From: Acestrorhynchus altus
Lineage: Eukaryota; Chordata; Actinopteri; Characiformes; Acestrorhynchidae
Direction: 5' to 3'
Assembly: GCA_034509495.1 (NCBI GenBank)
Contig: CM067503.1
Coordinates: forward strand, 27,024,976-27,088,975
Length of the DNA: 64,000 nt
This document shows positions 49,801 to 62,700 of the stretch, piece by piece. The notes under the pieces are model-generated. The model did not search any database, was not told the DNA's origin, and saw only the letters and a program-made list of their open reading frames with translations. A program made the translations under genes and the position numbers. Position 1 is the stretch's first letter. Every line of letters begins with the position of its first letter.

Positions 49801-52800
49801 GATTTAGGGCAATCTTCATCATCTAGAATATCAGTTTCTCGCTCTACTCTTGAAGTTTCACCATTAATATGACATGGAGTGTCTAAAGGGTGAGATATTT
49901 CCCCTGTTGACCTGTTCTCCTCATTAACAGCAATACACTCAGAGGTCATGGCTTCCAGATGGGGTATATTACCCTCCATGTTGTTTTCAGTAATGGCTCT
50001 TTGGATTAGGCCACACTCTTCAGGGCTGTGGTCAATATGGAGTCTAGTTGCTGGTGTTCCTGCCAAGTGTGAATTGCTGGACAGCCCAGAGTCACTGCTC
50101 ACAGAGGGAGCACGCTCATTCTGCTTACCTGGGGGATCAAAGTGAGGATAATTAGGACAATATTAGAACTGGAAATATACTACTGATGCCCTCCTAAACA
50201 GTAATTTTAGAAGGAGAAGATAAAAAATATTGAAAACTTACATGTATAAGTGAAGTGTTGTATGTATATATTTGGTCGCTGAGATTGATAATCCATCTTA
50301 ATCTATTTTTATTTAACCAAAAAATAAAATGCTCATATGTATGACAATTAATTAATATTTAAATGAGAACAAACAGTTATCGGAAAAACAAAAAATGAAA
50401 TAAAACAAAAGACGGAAATGAGAAGAGACTAAAAAAATTTGCTATATGTCAGCCATTTAAACATACATTAGCAAAATGTCTTAATGTTATGTATATATAT
50501 ATATATATATTATTTTTAGGACAGAGCATGTTACCATGTTGGCAGTCTGCTGAAAAACAAGACACACTTACTATACAGTGGCAGAATTTAACCTCTAGAC
50601 ACACAACACCTACACACCAATAATGAGCTGTTAACATTTTAGTCATGACACACATCCCAGACAGTCTTTGATCAGATTTGCTGTGGTGTGACCATCACAT
50701 GGCCATCACAGTCTTGATAATGTGTCCCATCTCTATGTCCATCAATTGTATGCACGGAATGTGCTGGCAATGTTACGCAGTCTTTAGGACGAACCACCAG
50801 CAGTGTCTTGCATGCAGGCTGCACAAACACTCACATGCAAGCCTCTACTTCAGCATTTTATCCCAAACTCACATCAAGTGTTGTATCTCACATGCAATTT
50901 TTTTGTCTACACAAAAAAAATGCCTTAGCAGCTGATCTTTTAACTAAGAGACTAGCAACAGTACACCACACTCACTCAAACAACATTCCAAACCTAGCAG
51001 TGTATCAATCTATTCCATATGTTGGGATACACCACATAGACATGCCTCTGCAACTCTGAAGACTTGTAAAATACCTCCAAACAGGTTTTACTACCCTTAT
51101 CATTTTATCAAAGTTCATTAAGTTAAATTTTGTATTTGCATAAAAATGCCATTGTGATCAACTCTTAGAGTGTAATCAAATGAGCATATTTCATACTTTA
51201 TATCTGATTGTGATTTACAAGTAGCTTCTTTCCACTATTGTCATAGTTTAGCCAAATATACAATCCAACCTCCCATGTAGTAAAGGAAGAATGAATGGTT
51301 ATGAAGCTTCTAAAGCATGAATTTATGCACTAAAACCTATGCAAGAATTTCAAGAGTTCTTATTACAGTTATGGTTATAGTAAGTGTTAGCTTTATGCTA
51401 AATTTATGGTTGAGATTATGGTTACGTTAGGGTTAGGCTATAGTTAATATTAGAGTAGGGCTATGGTAATGATTGGGTACATTTAGATTAAGTTCAGGTT
51501 ATGGTTAAGGTTAGGTTATGATTAAAGTTTGGGTTAGGGTATGGGTTATGTTAAGGTAAGGTTGTGGTTAAGGTAAGGGTTAGATTAAGTTTAGGTTTGA
51601 GATGTGGGTTCAGGTAATAAAATGTAAAAAATGTTTGTACTTGTACACCGTAGTCTTTTAGTAGCTCAGGTACATTTTAGAAATGAGTCCACACTGGGAT
51701 GTTTACATAGTTCTCAGCCTGGGTTCCGCTTTCTTGGTGGATATCATTACACATCTAAGGTTTTCCAAAGTCATTTTGGAACATTTCTATTTGTCCATTC
51801 ATCCATTGATATCAAATTCAAATGTGAAAAACAAAAATGGAGATACAATGTCTTTACAGAAAATCTAAGATATGTTCCAAAAAAGGCAAAAAAACCTCAA
51901 AGAATAATTTGAATGCTTATTTAAAGATTCCTCAGATACAATGGACACCTCTTGCAGATAGTTCTTTATAAAACCCATTTAAAGTGCCCACTTGTAACAG
52001 CTTATGACAGTTGTGTTGTTTCAAGTACCAAAATCAATGAGTATTCCCTGTTTCCTCCCTGAACTCTGAAATCTGGTGTGCAGTGTGGTTTGCTTCTGTG
52101 GTTTTGCACTGTTAGTCTGTGTGTATGAGCAGTGAGATAATGCTTTGGCTGGTGTATGAATCTCTCTAAGTGTACCTAAAAGTGGATGCATATGCTGGTG
52201 AGGGCTAAACATGAAACATCAAAACCCAGTTACACAAACCAGATGCAGCTAGAAGAGACCAGAGAGGATGAGAACAACACAAACCATCTACATTACCTGT
52301 CAAAGGTTTTAGAAGGCCCCCATTTTTTTCCAGTTTTATTGACATTTAAGCACTTCCAGTGAATAGCCTTACAAGGTAAGCAATAAACTGCCAAAGTTGC
52401 TAAACAATATTGGGATGGTTGTTTTCGTGTTACATCCGATTGATGTACATAAATAATTTGGACTGCAAATAGTTGCAAATAGTTTGCATACAACCCTTTC
52501 AACCTCATCAACCAAAGCGAAATGTTTTCTCCCTTTCAGATGTAAAAACATAGAATCTTTGTGAGAAGCTTACACCTACTATTTTTATTTTTTCAGTATC
52601 TTGGAAATGCAAGTTTTTCTACCTCTACGTTTACTACATTTTTCCACCTCTACTCCCATTTTTGCTTATAAGTGAACAAACAATAAATTAGAATACATTG
52701 GTAAATGTCAGAATTTGGGTTTTAAGAAAATAATTTTTCTTAAGAGATAGGTGAATGAGGCCCAACATCATTACAAAAATTAGTTAAACAGGTTAAAAAT

Positions 52801-54155
52801 ACTAAATAAACAGATCTTTAGTGTGGGACAGTGGAGACCAGTCACAACAAAACACACTAGTGTACACAGATATCTCCACAAACCAGTAAACCATAGCTAC
52901 CATGCTCTCAAGAGACGGAAATCCACATACCAGGCATGCATGATAAAAACCCACAGCTGGCTGGTGGGACACACACAAGCACACACACACACCAAGCAGC
53001 CCCCTTTTCATGATGTCATCTCTTGTGGCACTTTTCGTCCTTCTCTTAAACCTTTGTCCAAAGACAAATGGTGCCTACACACACTAAATCACCAACATTA
53101 AACAAAGTGTGTTGCAGCATTAACTGCACTGAGGTGTATTCTGAAACTGGTTTACATGTATCTACAGAAACCGCACTCCAAACCATTTCCAGGTAGTGTT
53201 TTTCCAGATATCACATTCCAGGTGTAACTTGTGTAAATTACCCTAAAGCTCACTGAATCACTGTGATTACATAATTATGAATCCACTGTAACTAATCTGC
53301 CCTGTATACACTATTGCTAAAGTCAAGGAATGCTGTAAATTAGTATTAACCTTTCTCAGCTCCATGCAGTATACATGAAAAGCTGTCTTCAGCACAAACA
53401 GTTTAAGTGTATATTATACAAGTCTGCATCTGAGAAACTGAAATGATTGAAATGCTTTATTAATATCAAAAAGCTAATCTATTTATAACCTAAAATGCTA
53501 CAAACCTACCAACGTTATCTTCAACCTAAGCAAAACAAATCATCTTGGTCAATAATCAACATATAAATCAATAATCAACACCTATCAAATGCCCAAGGCT
53601 GCCTACAGCATGCATCTAAAATGGGAAGCCAAGGCAACATCTGATTCACTCTCAGTAACAGATAAATGAATGGAAGGAAGATTACAAGCAGTAAATGTGA
53701 AGTGTGTGACCACGAGGAGCATGAAAGAAGAGAATAAGGGGAAAGGTTTGGAAGATTAAAGTTCTAACCTTCAGATCTTCCTGTAGACTTGACAGCTTGG
53801 GTCCATTCTTACAGTAACTCCTTCTCTCTTTTTCTCTCTCTCTCTTGAGCTCTCTCTGCTTTTTCCTCCCTCACTCTCTCTGCACAACTTCACGCAGACT
53901 AGCAGCTTGAATTCTTTACCATGAAGTGATAACAGCTCCCCTGGGCTGCTTTTTCTTTCCTCTTTTCTCCGTCTCTCTCTCTTTTCCCAATCCACGCTGC
54001 TACACTCTGCTCTGATATTGCACTCACTCCCCCCCCCCCCCTCTCTCTCTCTCTACACAGGTAACCCTGTGTTGTGCCTCTCCTGATGGAAGGGAGGAAC
54101 CTGGCTTAAAAAAGATTATTCCATTCAGACTAGCCAGCAGTCCTCAGGACATGAG

Positions 54156-54223
<68 letters not shown>

Positions 54224-54465
54224 GCACGCACGCACACACACGCACACACACGCACACACAAAGACCTTGAATGTCCAAATATGGTGGAGAGAATGTAAAC
54301 ATGGGGGTGGAGCTACATAAGGGTGGAGAGAAAGGAGGATAAAAAGAGGGAACAGAGAGAGAGGTAAAGTAGAGGCAGTTTTAAGTTGAGTAAAGTTTTA
54401 TTCCACTGTATCACAACAGTCAAACAATATAATTATAGACACAGGCCATGGCAAGTTACAAACGT

Positions 54466-54523
<58 letters not shown>

Positions 54524-57500
54524 TAAAGGTCTGTACTGTATTTGGGCACGTGTATACCATAAACTCAAAGTAATACAACTTCAGGACACAGGGACATACA
54601 TAGGTCTAATGGGTGAGTAAGATGTATGTATAATATGTATGTAACTACTTAGATTTAATGATTTTTCTAAGCCAAACCCTAAACACTAGTTTTAGTCTTA
54701 ATCCTAAAGACAATCTCAAGACGGTCTTGTCCATTAAGTTTTAAAACATTAAAGTTTTAGTATATAAAAACATATTAAAGTATATAAAAGTCACAATCAT
54801 TTTGTTGGCCTTGACATTGTAGGTTAGCTTTGTTTTTCTGTGTTTTTCATACATTCTTGTCCCCAGCATGTGCAAAAATACAAATACACACAAATACACA
54901 CTCTGACACACACAGGGTGATTTTTGGATTTGTTTTGCAGAGAGTGGCAGAGAAAAACACCCAGCCTTTAAATATCCGGTCTGGCATTTCCTCTGTCTGG
55001 AGGCCAGAATGAATCCAAAAAGGTTTCACTTCCAAACATTTGCTCTACCATATACAAACAGCATGTTGTCTTGGGGCTATAGAGGCCATGTGGCCTGATG
55101 GGGACCTGACACACGCGAGCAGAGCAAAGCCTCTAATCACTGCTCCGAACATGCCAGTGCTATTTAAGGTTAGTGGTCTGTAGGACTGTAGGACTTCTTT
55201 TGCTTCCTTAAAATGACGTGGGAACTTCCAAATAATTCTTTGCTCAGATTCATCATGTTTCCATCCACAATCAAAAGAAAATATTATCTCTTAGCTCTGT
55301 CATCCAGTTGGATCTGACCTTGTTAGACTGTCTGACAAAGTGAGGACAACAGAGCGGCAGAATATAGTACACATTGTGTTCCTGTTGCCAGTAAATGGGA
55401 AGATTGCAATGAAAAGTAAAAGAGAGGTCCGTTTCCACAAGCTGGAACTAGAGTTTTCAGTTTTCAGCACAGAAATGTTTGTGAGAAAAACTAATTTCAC
55501 CTTTCTCCTTATGCAAAGTTTCCTCTGGGTGTTTATTCAGTTTTGTATTGTGGATAAGAAGGACCCATTAGCAGTGTAGAAACTGGCAGAGCAACAAGCA
55601 ACCTGTCATTTCCTATGGAAGTAAATGATTTGTAGCTGTGCTTTAGTTAAAGTGACACAATCACAGTGATGAGCAACAAATCAATTTGAGGTTCTCTAAA
55701 CGAATTATGATGGAGTGAAGCAACATTCTAAATGATTGGCTCCAATAAATACTTCAGATGCATAGAAGAAAAAAGAAAACCATTTAATTCACTGTGAGCC
55801 ACATCTAATTTAAATTCAGTTATTATAATGATTTAATTCATTTTGAGTGTAATAAATTCACATTTTAACTACAGAATGCAGTTTCTGCAGAACTGTGAGG
55901 GTGATTGCAGCAGGTATTGCTAAAGGATATGGTTGGTCCAAAAACTCATCCAATACCTTTGGCTAAAAGAGCTGTGTTGACAAACTGTTGGCCAAAATGT
56001 AGGGGTGCCTAAACTTTTGCTCAAAAGCTAATTGGTATAATTGCTCCTCCATACACAGTCAGTACTGGAAAGCAATGCAGAGAATGGGTGGTACACTCTC
56101 TGCTGATGACCCACCTGCCCATTGTGACATCATTTCATCATTCCATTCACTCCTATGGGAAAACTATGCATAATAATTTTATGGAAACCATAAGTTGGAT
56201 CGGTAATGAAAGTACAAACTTTGTTTAGAGTACAACATTGTCTTATCAGAAGCTGGACCTTGTACATCCCTACATGACAATGCAAGCAGCCTCAAACACA
56301 ATGAAAAAGATAAATTAGGGATAACATGAGGAGCTTTATACTTCACACACGTCTCAGACTGCTTTATGCTGTTAAGTAATGTCAAATGGACCTTAATATG
56401 TTGTTTCTGACACTGACATCCTAACCATAAAACTGGATCAAAGTACACAATGCTGCATGGATTAAAACAACTCAGAGGTCTAAATTTTGTGTGTTGCCAG
56501 TTTGTACAGGAAAGGTCATATAATACTGGTCATGTCAAAGTGTTCCTTTAAGCAAATCATTGCGTGCTTGTTACCCTTTCCTGTCTCCTCAACAATTCAT
56601 TTTCTTGAGCATGGATAAAAGTGAGGGTGAGGTTTACAGTAATCAAAACACTTTGGTTGACAGTGGATGGAAATATGGAAACACCATAGTAGATCAAATG
56701 CAGGAGTCACACAGAGCAGTCCAGTGGGGCTGTATGTCTACACATTTACAACTCTTACAGTAACACAAACTTGTAACAATTCAGAATGTACTCTAGGTTA
56801 TGGAGGCCAGACTGTCTACATGACAAATGTAATTTCCTTGAGCAGTCACAGTGACCTCTATATCAGAGGTCCTGCCTATTGTTTATGGTTATCATAGCTC
56901 TGTGCACTAAATTTAGCTGCTGAGCTTTCAGTCACAAACAAAACCAGTTTGCCTTTGTTGGGTTTTAAATGATTTTATAAAAAGCTGAGAAATTTATTTT
57001 GATATAGCAAAATAGGTCCCACACATGCATTGTAAAGAGATGTATGAAGCTCATTAACTAAATTCAAACAGACTTGTAAATGCAGTTTCTGACACTATAT
57101 GATGAAGTGTGATCTATATAGATGAACCTTCACCAATTAGAGCTCTTCAGTTTAGGGCAAAAGGCCATGAATATCAAAGAGCCATGAACATCATCTAAAG
57201 AAGAAAAAAACAACCCCTATAAAAATGCTAATTTGTGATAACACCCTTTTGGGTTTCCTTTATTATGGCAGCAAATATAATGACATGCAATTGTATGTAT
57301 TGTGCATATATTTCACACATTTGTGTGTGTGTATGTACATACACATCTTGTTTACTGATGAGGTTTCCCTCTCCTTGAAACTCATGTCTCCACATGACTG
57401 GCACACCAACAAACATTGCACAAGTCCCCAAAATAATGGTGTCAAACATTTCCTCTCACAAACATTTCCTATACACATATTATGCCTGTTTGAAGGTCTG

Positions 57501-60500
57501 CCTGTTTAAAGCTAATGGGTTTATTTACTTGAAGGTATCAAACTATTTATATGACACATTTCTTCCCAAAGACCTTAATCAGTGAGAGCTAGTTAAGTAA
57601 GTGGAACATTTGTGGGTACAGTACCTTCTGTTGCAGAGTCCCAGTGAACAAGAGGATCCACAGTGTCATAGTCAATAATAACAGCAGAGCTATTCCTCCA
57701 GCCATCACTGCCTTTATGCAGAAAGGATGAACATCATCAGCATTAGACCTTAAAAAATCTGGACTGTGTCATATATACAGATGTCATATTAGTTATATTA
57801 GTCATTGAGTAATGTATTATTTTGGCAGTAAATCAAGTAATTAGATGTTGTGGTTGAGAAGACTACTTATTTTTTTTAACATATGGACATTTTATCTTTA
57901 TTTAAATGTATATATTGAGAGATGGAGGTGATATAACTAAATGCATACAACTGAATACATACATACATATGTAAACTTGTATTATTAGGAATATGCTTTA
58001 ACAAGCAGGAGATGTTAGGACACCCTCATATTTATTTTTACTTAAAATGCATAAAATCAGGTGCAAATGATTAGAACATCAATAAAAAGGACTGGAGGTG
58101 GTTTACTTAAACCTCAGACATTAGATTGGTTTGCTCTTGATTGTTAAAGTTAGTGGTAACAACATGGTGACATCTAAAGATCATCGCAATGTGTGCATAA
58201 TAGTCAAATCACATGTTATAAATTCTTAATTAGATTTTTGCACTGTTCTTGTTTTATATGGTATATCTAATAGAGACAGATTATATGTTCCCAATATAAT
58301 TTAATTTCCACTTTTGATACATATAGTGAATATATTTGTATTATAATATTACTATATATTGGTGAACAAGGAAACATTGCAATGTGAGTTTTTTTTCCAA
58401 TATAATGCAACCCTACTGGGAAGGAATTTTTAAACATCTTAAAACAATTAGAAATCCATTCCACTGTCCAGAAAACAATTTACAACTGGAGAACATTTAA
58501 AACAACTGCCAACATCGCCAACATAAGTCCTAGCAAGATCAGTTCAAGAGCAGACTGCAAGATGTGTAAACTTTTTTCCAAAAATCCAGAAAAGTCACAG
58601 AATCTACAGGTAGCTCTTGTCACAGTTGATGTCAAAGTGCAGCATCTACCATCAAAAAGAGACCAAACAAGTTTGATTTTCTTGGGAGATGTACAAGAAG
58701 GAAAATCTTGCAGTCAAAAAAATCATCAAGGCAAGACTAAACTTTGCCAGAGAACATCTAGACAAAGACCAGGACTGTTTGAATAATACACTTTGGACAG
58801 ATGATTCCAAATCTTAATTATTAAACTATTAATTAAACTAAGTGTTCCATTCAAGGTTAGAGACAGTTAGGTACACAGTTATAGAAAACATGTAACTGGA
58901 ATAATTTCAGCCAAAGTAGGAAATACCAGCTTTTAGGACATAGGGTGTCCTAACTTTTTCCTCACAATGAAATTGCATTTCTGTTAATTTCATTTTACAA
59001 ATGATTATTAAAAGATTTCTTCCATTTTAGTTACAACTAAATCTCCAGTTCTCAACAGAGATAAAGAACAAATGTCCATATGTTTAAATACAAGTAAAAG
59101 TTGTTCATGGGGTGTCCAACATTTTCCCACAAGACTGTAATTGTGAACTACAGTTAAGGTTGGAAGTTTACATGCACTTATGTATTTAATGGCAACATTT
59201 GGCTTTCAATGTTTTTTTACCATTCTGTTTATGAATAGAATGAGTATATATCTTACAAAAAATGCTGATTATTGAAAACTTTAATGTGTGTTTTGGGCCA
59301 TTGTACTGATTGAACACTAAACTGCATCCAAGTTTCTAGCTAATGGTTTGAGGATATGTAAAAAAAAATTCAGAGGTAGGCCTACTCCTTCACTATTACA
59401 TTCACTTTATGGCAGCCTCATAACGTTTTGTCTTACTCAAAGTCCACTCCCTCTACTGGGCACTGAGGAAACAACAGTTTAGGAGCAATGGAACATACCT
59501 TGAGGAAAGCCTGGAATTCTCTCCATACTTTCTGAAAATACTACCTCTACTTCTCCATTCTCTGGAAATCTGGGATCTAGGGTAGAGTAGAAATAATTGT
59601 AATTGTAGTTTTAAACAAAAGCATAAATTGAACCCCTCTGCTAAAGTCTGTCAATTTCTCAGATGGGCCCACTCTTGTGCATTATGCAGGTCTTCAGATA
59701 AAGCCCTATTCGGATGGGATTAGTTTTACTGGGGAGATGGGGTAAATTTGTTTTACTACAGGACATCTGGGAAATTTATGACTGATTGACACAGGATAAC
59801 AAAACTGTATAAATGACTCATATTGGATTGCTACACTCAATGCAGGCTGTATGAATTAGCCTGTGTGCACCCTCGCATGAGGGCCGTGAAAAATGTGTGG
59901 CTGTTTTGTGCTCAGTTCCTCCATAGTATGTATGAAGGGCTTAAGTCTAAAACAAGTGTAATTGGGTTAGGCTATGGTCTAGGGCTGGGCAATATTGTAA
60001 ATATTGGTATAATGAGATATATTTAGTACAAGACATAAAAAATGACCATATCCTAAAATGGTAAAACTCATAATATCTTTGACGCAGGTTTCCATCTGTT
60101 AGGAGCAGGCCTGATGGTTAGGGACCCAGCCTTGCTACTGGAAGGTCACCGGTTCGAATCCCTGAACTGGCAGGATATGACAGAAGCGCCCTTGAGCAAG
60201 GCAATGAACTCCCCAGCTGCTCCCCGGGTGCCGAGGATATGGTTTTGGTTTCCAGAGGGTTGACACTCAGAGTACAGTCTTGTTCAAATTATTCCATGGA
60301 AACATCACAGTTAAAGGTAACAATGCAAATATACAGCATGCTTTATACTGTGTTAAGAATCATATATCGCCATTTCCCTTAAGCATCTCAAGATATCATC
60401 CAACCCTACTACAGTCCCTCACAATGTAACAGGTATGAACAGGTACAAAATGAAATATCAATCTTGATGTGTTTCTTGATAATTGAAATGCTACAATTAA

Positions 60501-62636
60501 AAAAACTAAAAAAATAAATAAATAAATAAAATTGTAAATGTAGATGTATAAAGAAAATATTTACCAAAAAATGCTCTAAGGTCATCATAAGATCAATCTA
60601 ATTTTATACTGCTCTTCAAAATCATCCCAGTTCACACAGTACATGCTGTGAATAGGGCTTCTACTTATGTTCAGCAGGTGTAGGTCATTTCTTCATAAGA
60701 AAAATGTGAACAGGTCAGACTGCTATATTTATGATATGCATAAATATGTGCATAATGTAGCATCACAAAAAATTATACATTGAAATCAAGTAGGCTGGCA
60801 GCTTCAGTCTTTGGACCACATGAAGGGGGAGTGAACAGTATCTTTAAGAACTTTAACAATGTCTACATGCTACATGACCTATATAATGATATGGGCCTTT
60901 ATTAAAGTATATAAAAATTAACAATAATAAGATATACAGTCTAGTATCTACAATATTAACATTATAAATAATAAACAAATCAAAAATATAAATATCTATA
61001 AATTACAGATCATTACAAATAACTGCACATGGGGACATGAAATATGTGAAAAAGAAGAAAAAAAACTGACACGCCCAACTTTGTCATACTGAAAAAGTGT
61101 GGTTACACATGTCAGTGTGTATACCTTTGTTTGCAACATCAAGGTCTTCTTTATGGAACAAGGAAGGATGCCCATGGAGGGTGCCTGTGTGAAACTGCAC
61201 ACGGAAAATAAGGTCTCTAGTCCTTTTTGCAACGTCTTTATGATAGCAAACAATCTGCAAAGGAGACAAACTCCAGTCAGAGTGAAGAAACACACAGAAT
61301 ATTTACACTTTACTCCATGAACTGTAACTAAGTGGAAATGCAGCACACAGCCTCACCATAATGTCGCCTTTGAGAAGCTGTAAAGGTTTCAAAGCAAAAT
61401 AAACTCTGTCTGTCTGACCAACAGCAATCTGACTGAAGAGAAACATACACACACTTAATGACAGAACCACATCACCGCAGGTTAGCAGTTGGTATATTTT
61501 ATGAATATCTTACTGTACTCCTGTAGTGCACACTGTCTGTGTTCCCTGGTATACCCGCAGAAAAAGCTGACACACTAAAAATAAATAAATAAATAAATAA
61601 ATAAACAAACAAACAAACAAATAGCTAGTTAGTTAGTTAGTTAGTTAGTTAAAATAAAATAAACTAAATAGACTAAACCAACTAATAATGTTACTGTTGG
61701 TGTTAACATAATAAGAATAACACAGTTGAATCACATTATTATGATCATACCCATCTCAATACAGTTGTAAGTTTTAAGCAAGGTGTTCAGAGTACCATCT
61801 GGTTGCTGCAGGATGCAATTTTGCTGTAAGGAGGTTCTCTTCTCAGCTAAATAAGAGTTTAGACTGAAGTAGTGCAACGTGGAGTTGTTTTATCATTGGC
61901 AGAGCTACTTTGTTTTTAAACCAGCTCTAATGAATGAGAACAGAAGCAAGAGAAAGACTAACACTAAAACTAATGCAAACATGGTGTAGAGAACTAAATC
62001 ACAGCATTCACTTTATTATAATCTAGTTATTTCACATCAGTTGTAGACAAAGAACAAACAATCCAGTGTGTGTACTAGACTGCTTTAAAGGGACTGGGAG
62101 CTGAATGGTCAGGGAGTCAGTCAAACTGGATTATAAGATATTAAACACACTATAAATTTAACAAGTCATTTAAACATTAATTTAAAGAAAGGTATCTTCT
62201 TAAATAAATAAATGTCTAGAATCTAATTATATAAACTGTTACCAAAATAAAAGTGATTTCACTTCAGCATTTCTATTAAAATAACTTTATTTCATCACAT
62301 AGTCTCCACAAATAAGCCTAAACTAATACTGTTGATCAACAGAATAAAGTTTCTGATTCCAAGGAATGTGTTGAGATTGTAGCACATGTAGAATGATTTC
62401 CACCCAATGGGGATGATTTTTCATGGTCATAACTGTAGCAGAGTTGTGTAGTATAGTATAGAAAAGTCTTAAAATATGAAGTATGAATAACCCATATTAT
62501 TTCTAATGGGTATCCGACATTTTCACTTTTTTTCTTACCTACATAATTTTAGGGTAAAGCAGCTGCCACACTCAGCTACATGCAAACAACACCCCAGTAG
62601 TGTAGTTGTAGTGTGTACCAGCAGTAGTGTAGTGTA

Positions 62637-62700
<64 letters not shown>

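Noticed and set aside
49351..50145. Plus-strand ORFs of 65-78 codons
   Set aside because: Antisense shadows of the large tns3 linker exon.
52369..52551. Minus-strand text LKGLYANYL, considered as the missing post-C2 tensin exon
   Set aside because: Only a superficial match to GSLYAKV; no acceptor and donor with the needed phases.
53771..53995. Minus-strand 74-codon ORF as a coding gene
   Set aside because: Basic, Ser/Arg/Glu repeats come from GA-rich DNA; better explained as a possible untranslated first exon or plain low-complexity sequence.
57626..57710. Minus-strand frame reading MAGGIALLLLLTMTLWILLF, resembling a membrane segment
   Set aside because: It is the wrong frame of a tns3 C2 exon; the correct frame gives VIIDYDTVDPLVHWDSATE with fitting phases.
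60085..60260. Possible tRNA gene
   Set aside because: A- and B-box-like sequences exist but no cloverleaf or acceptor stem; it is a tRNA-derived SINE.
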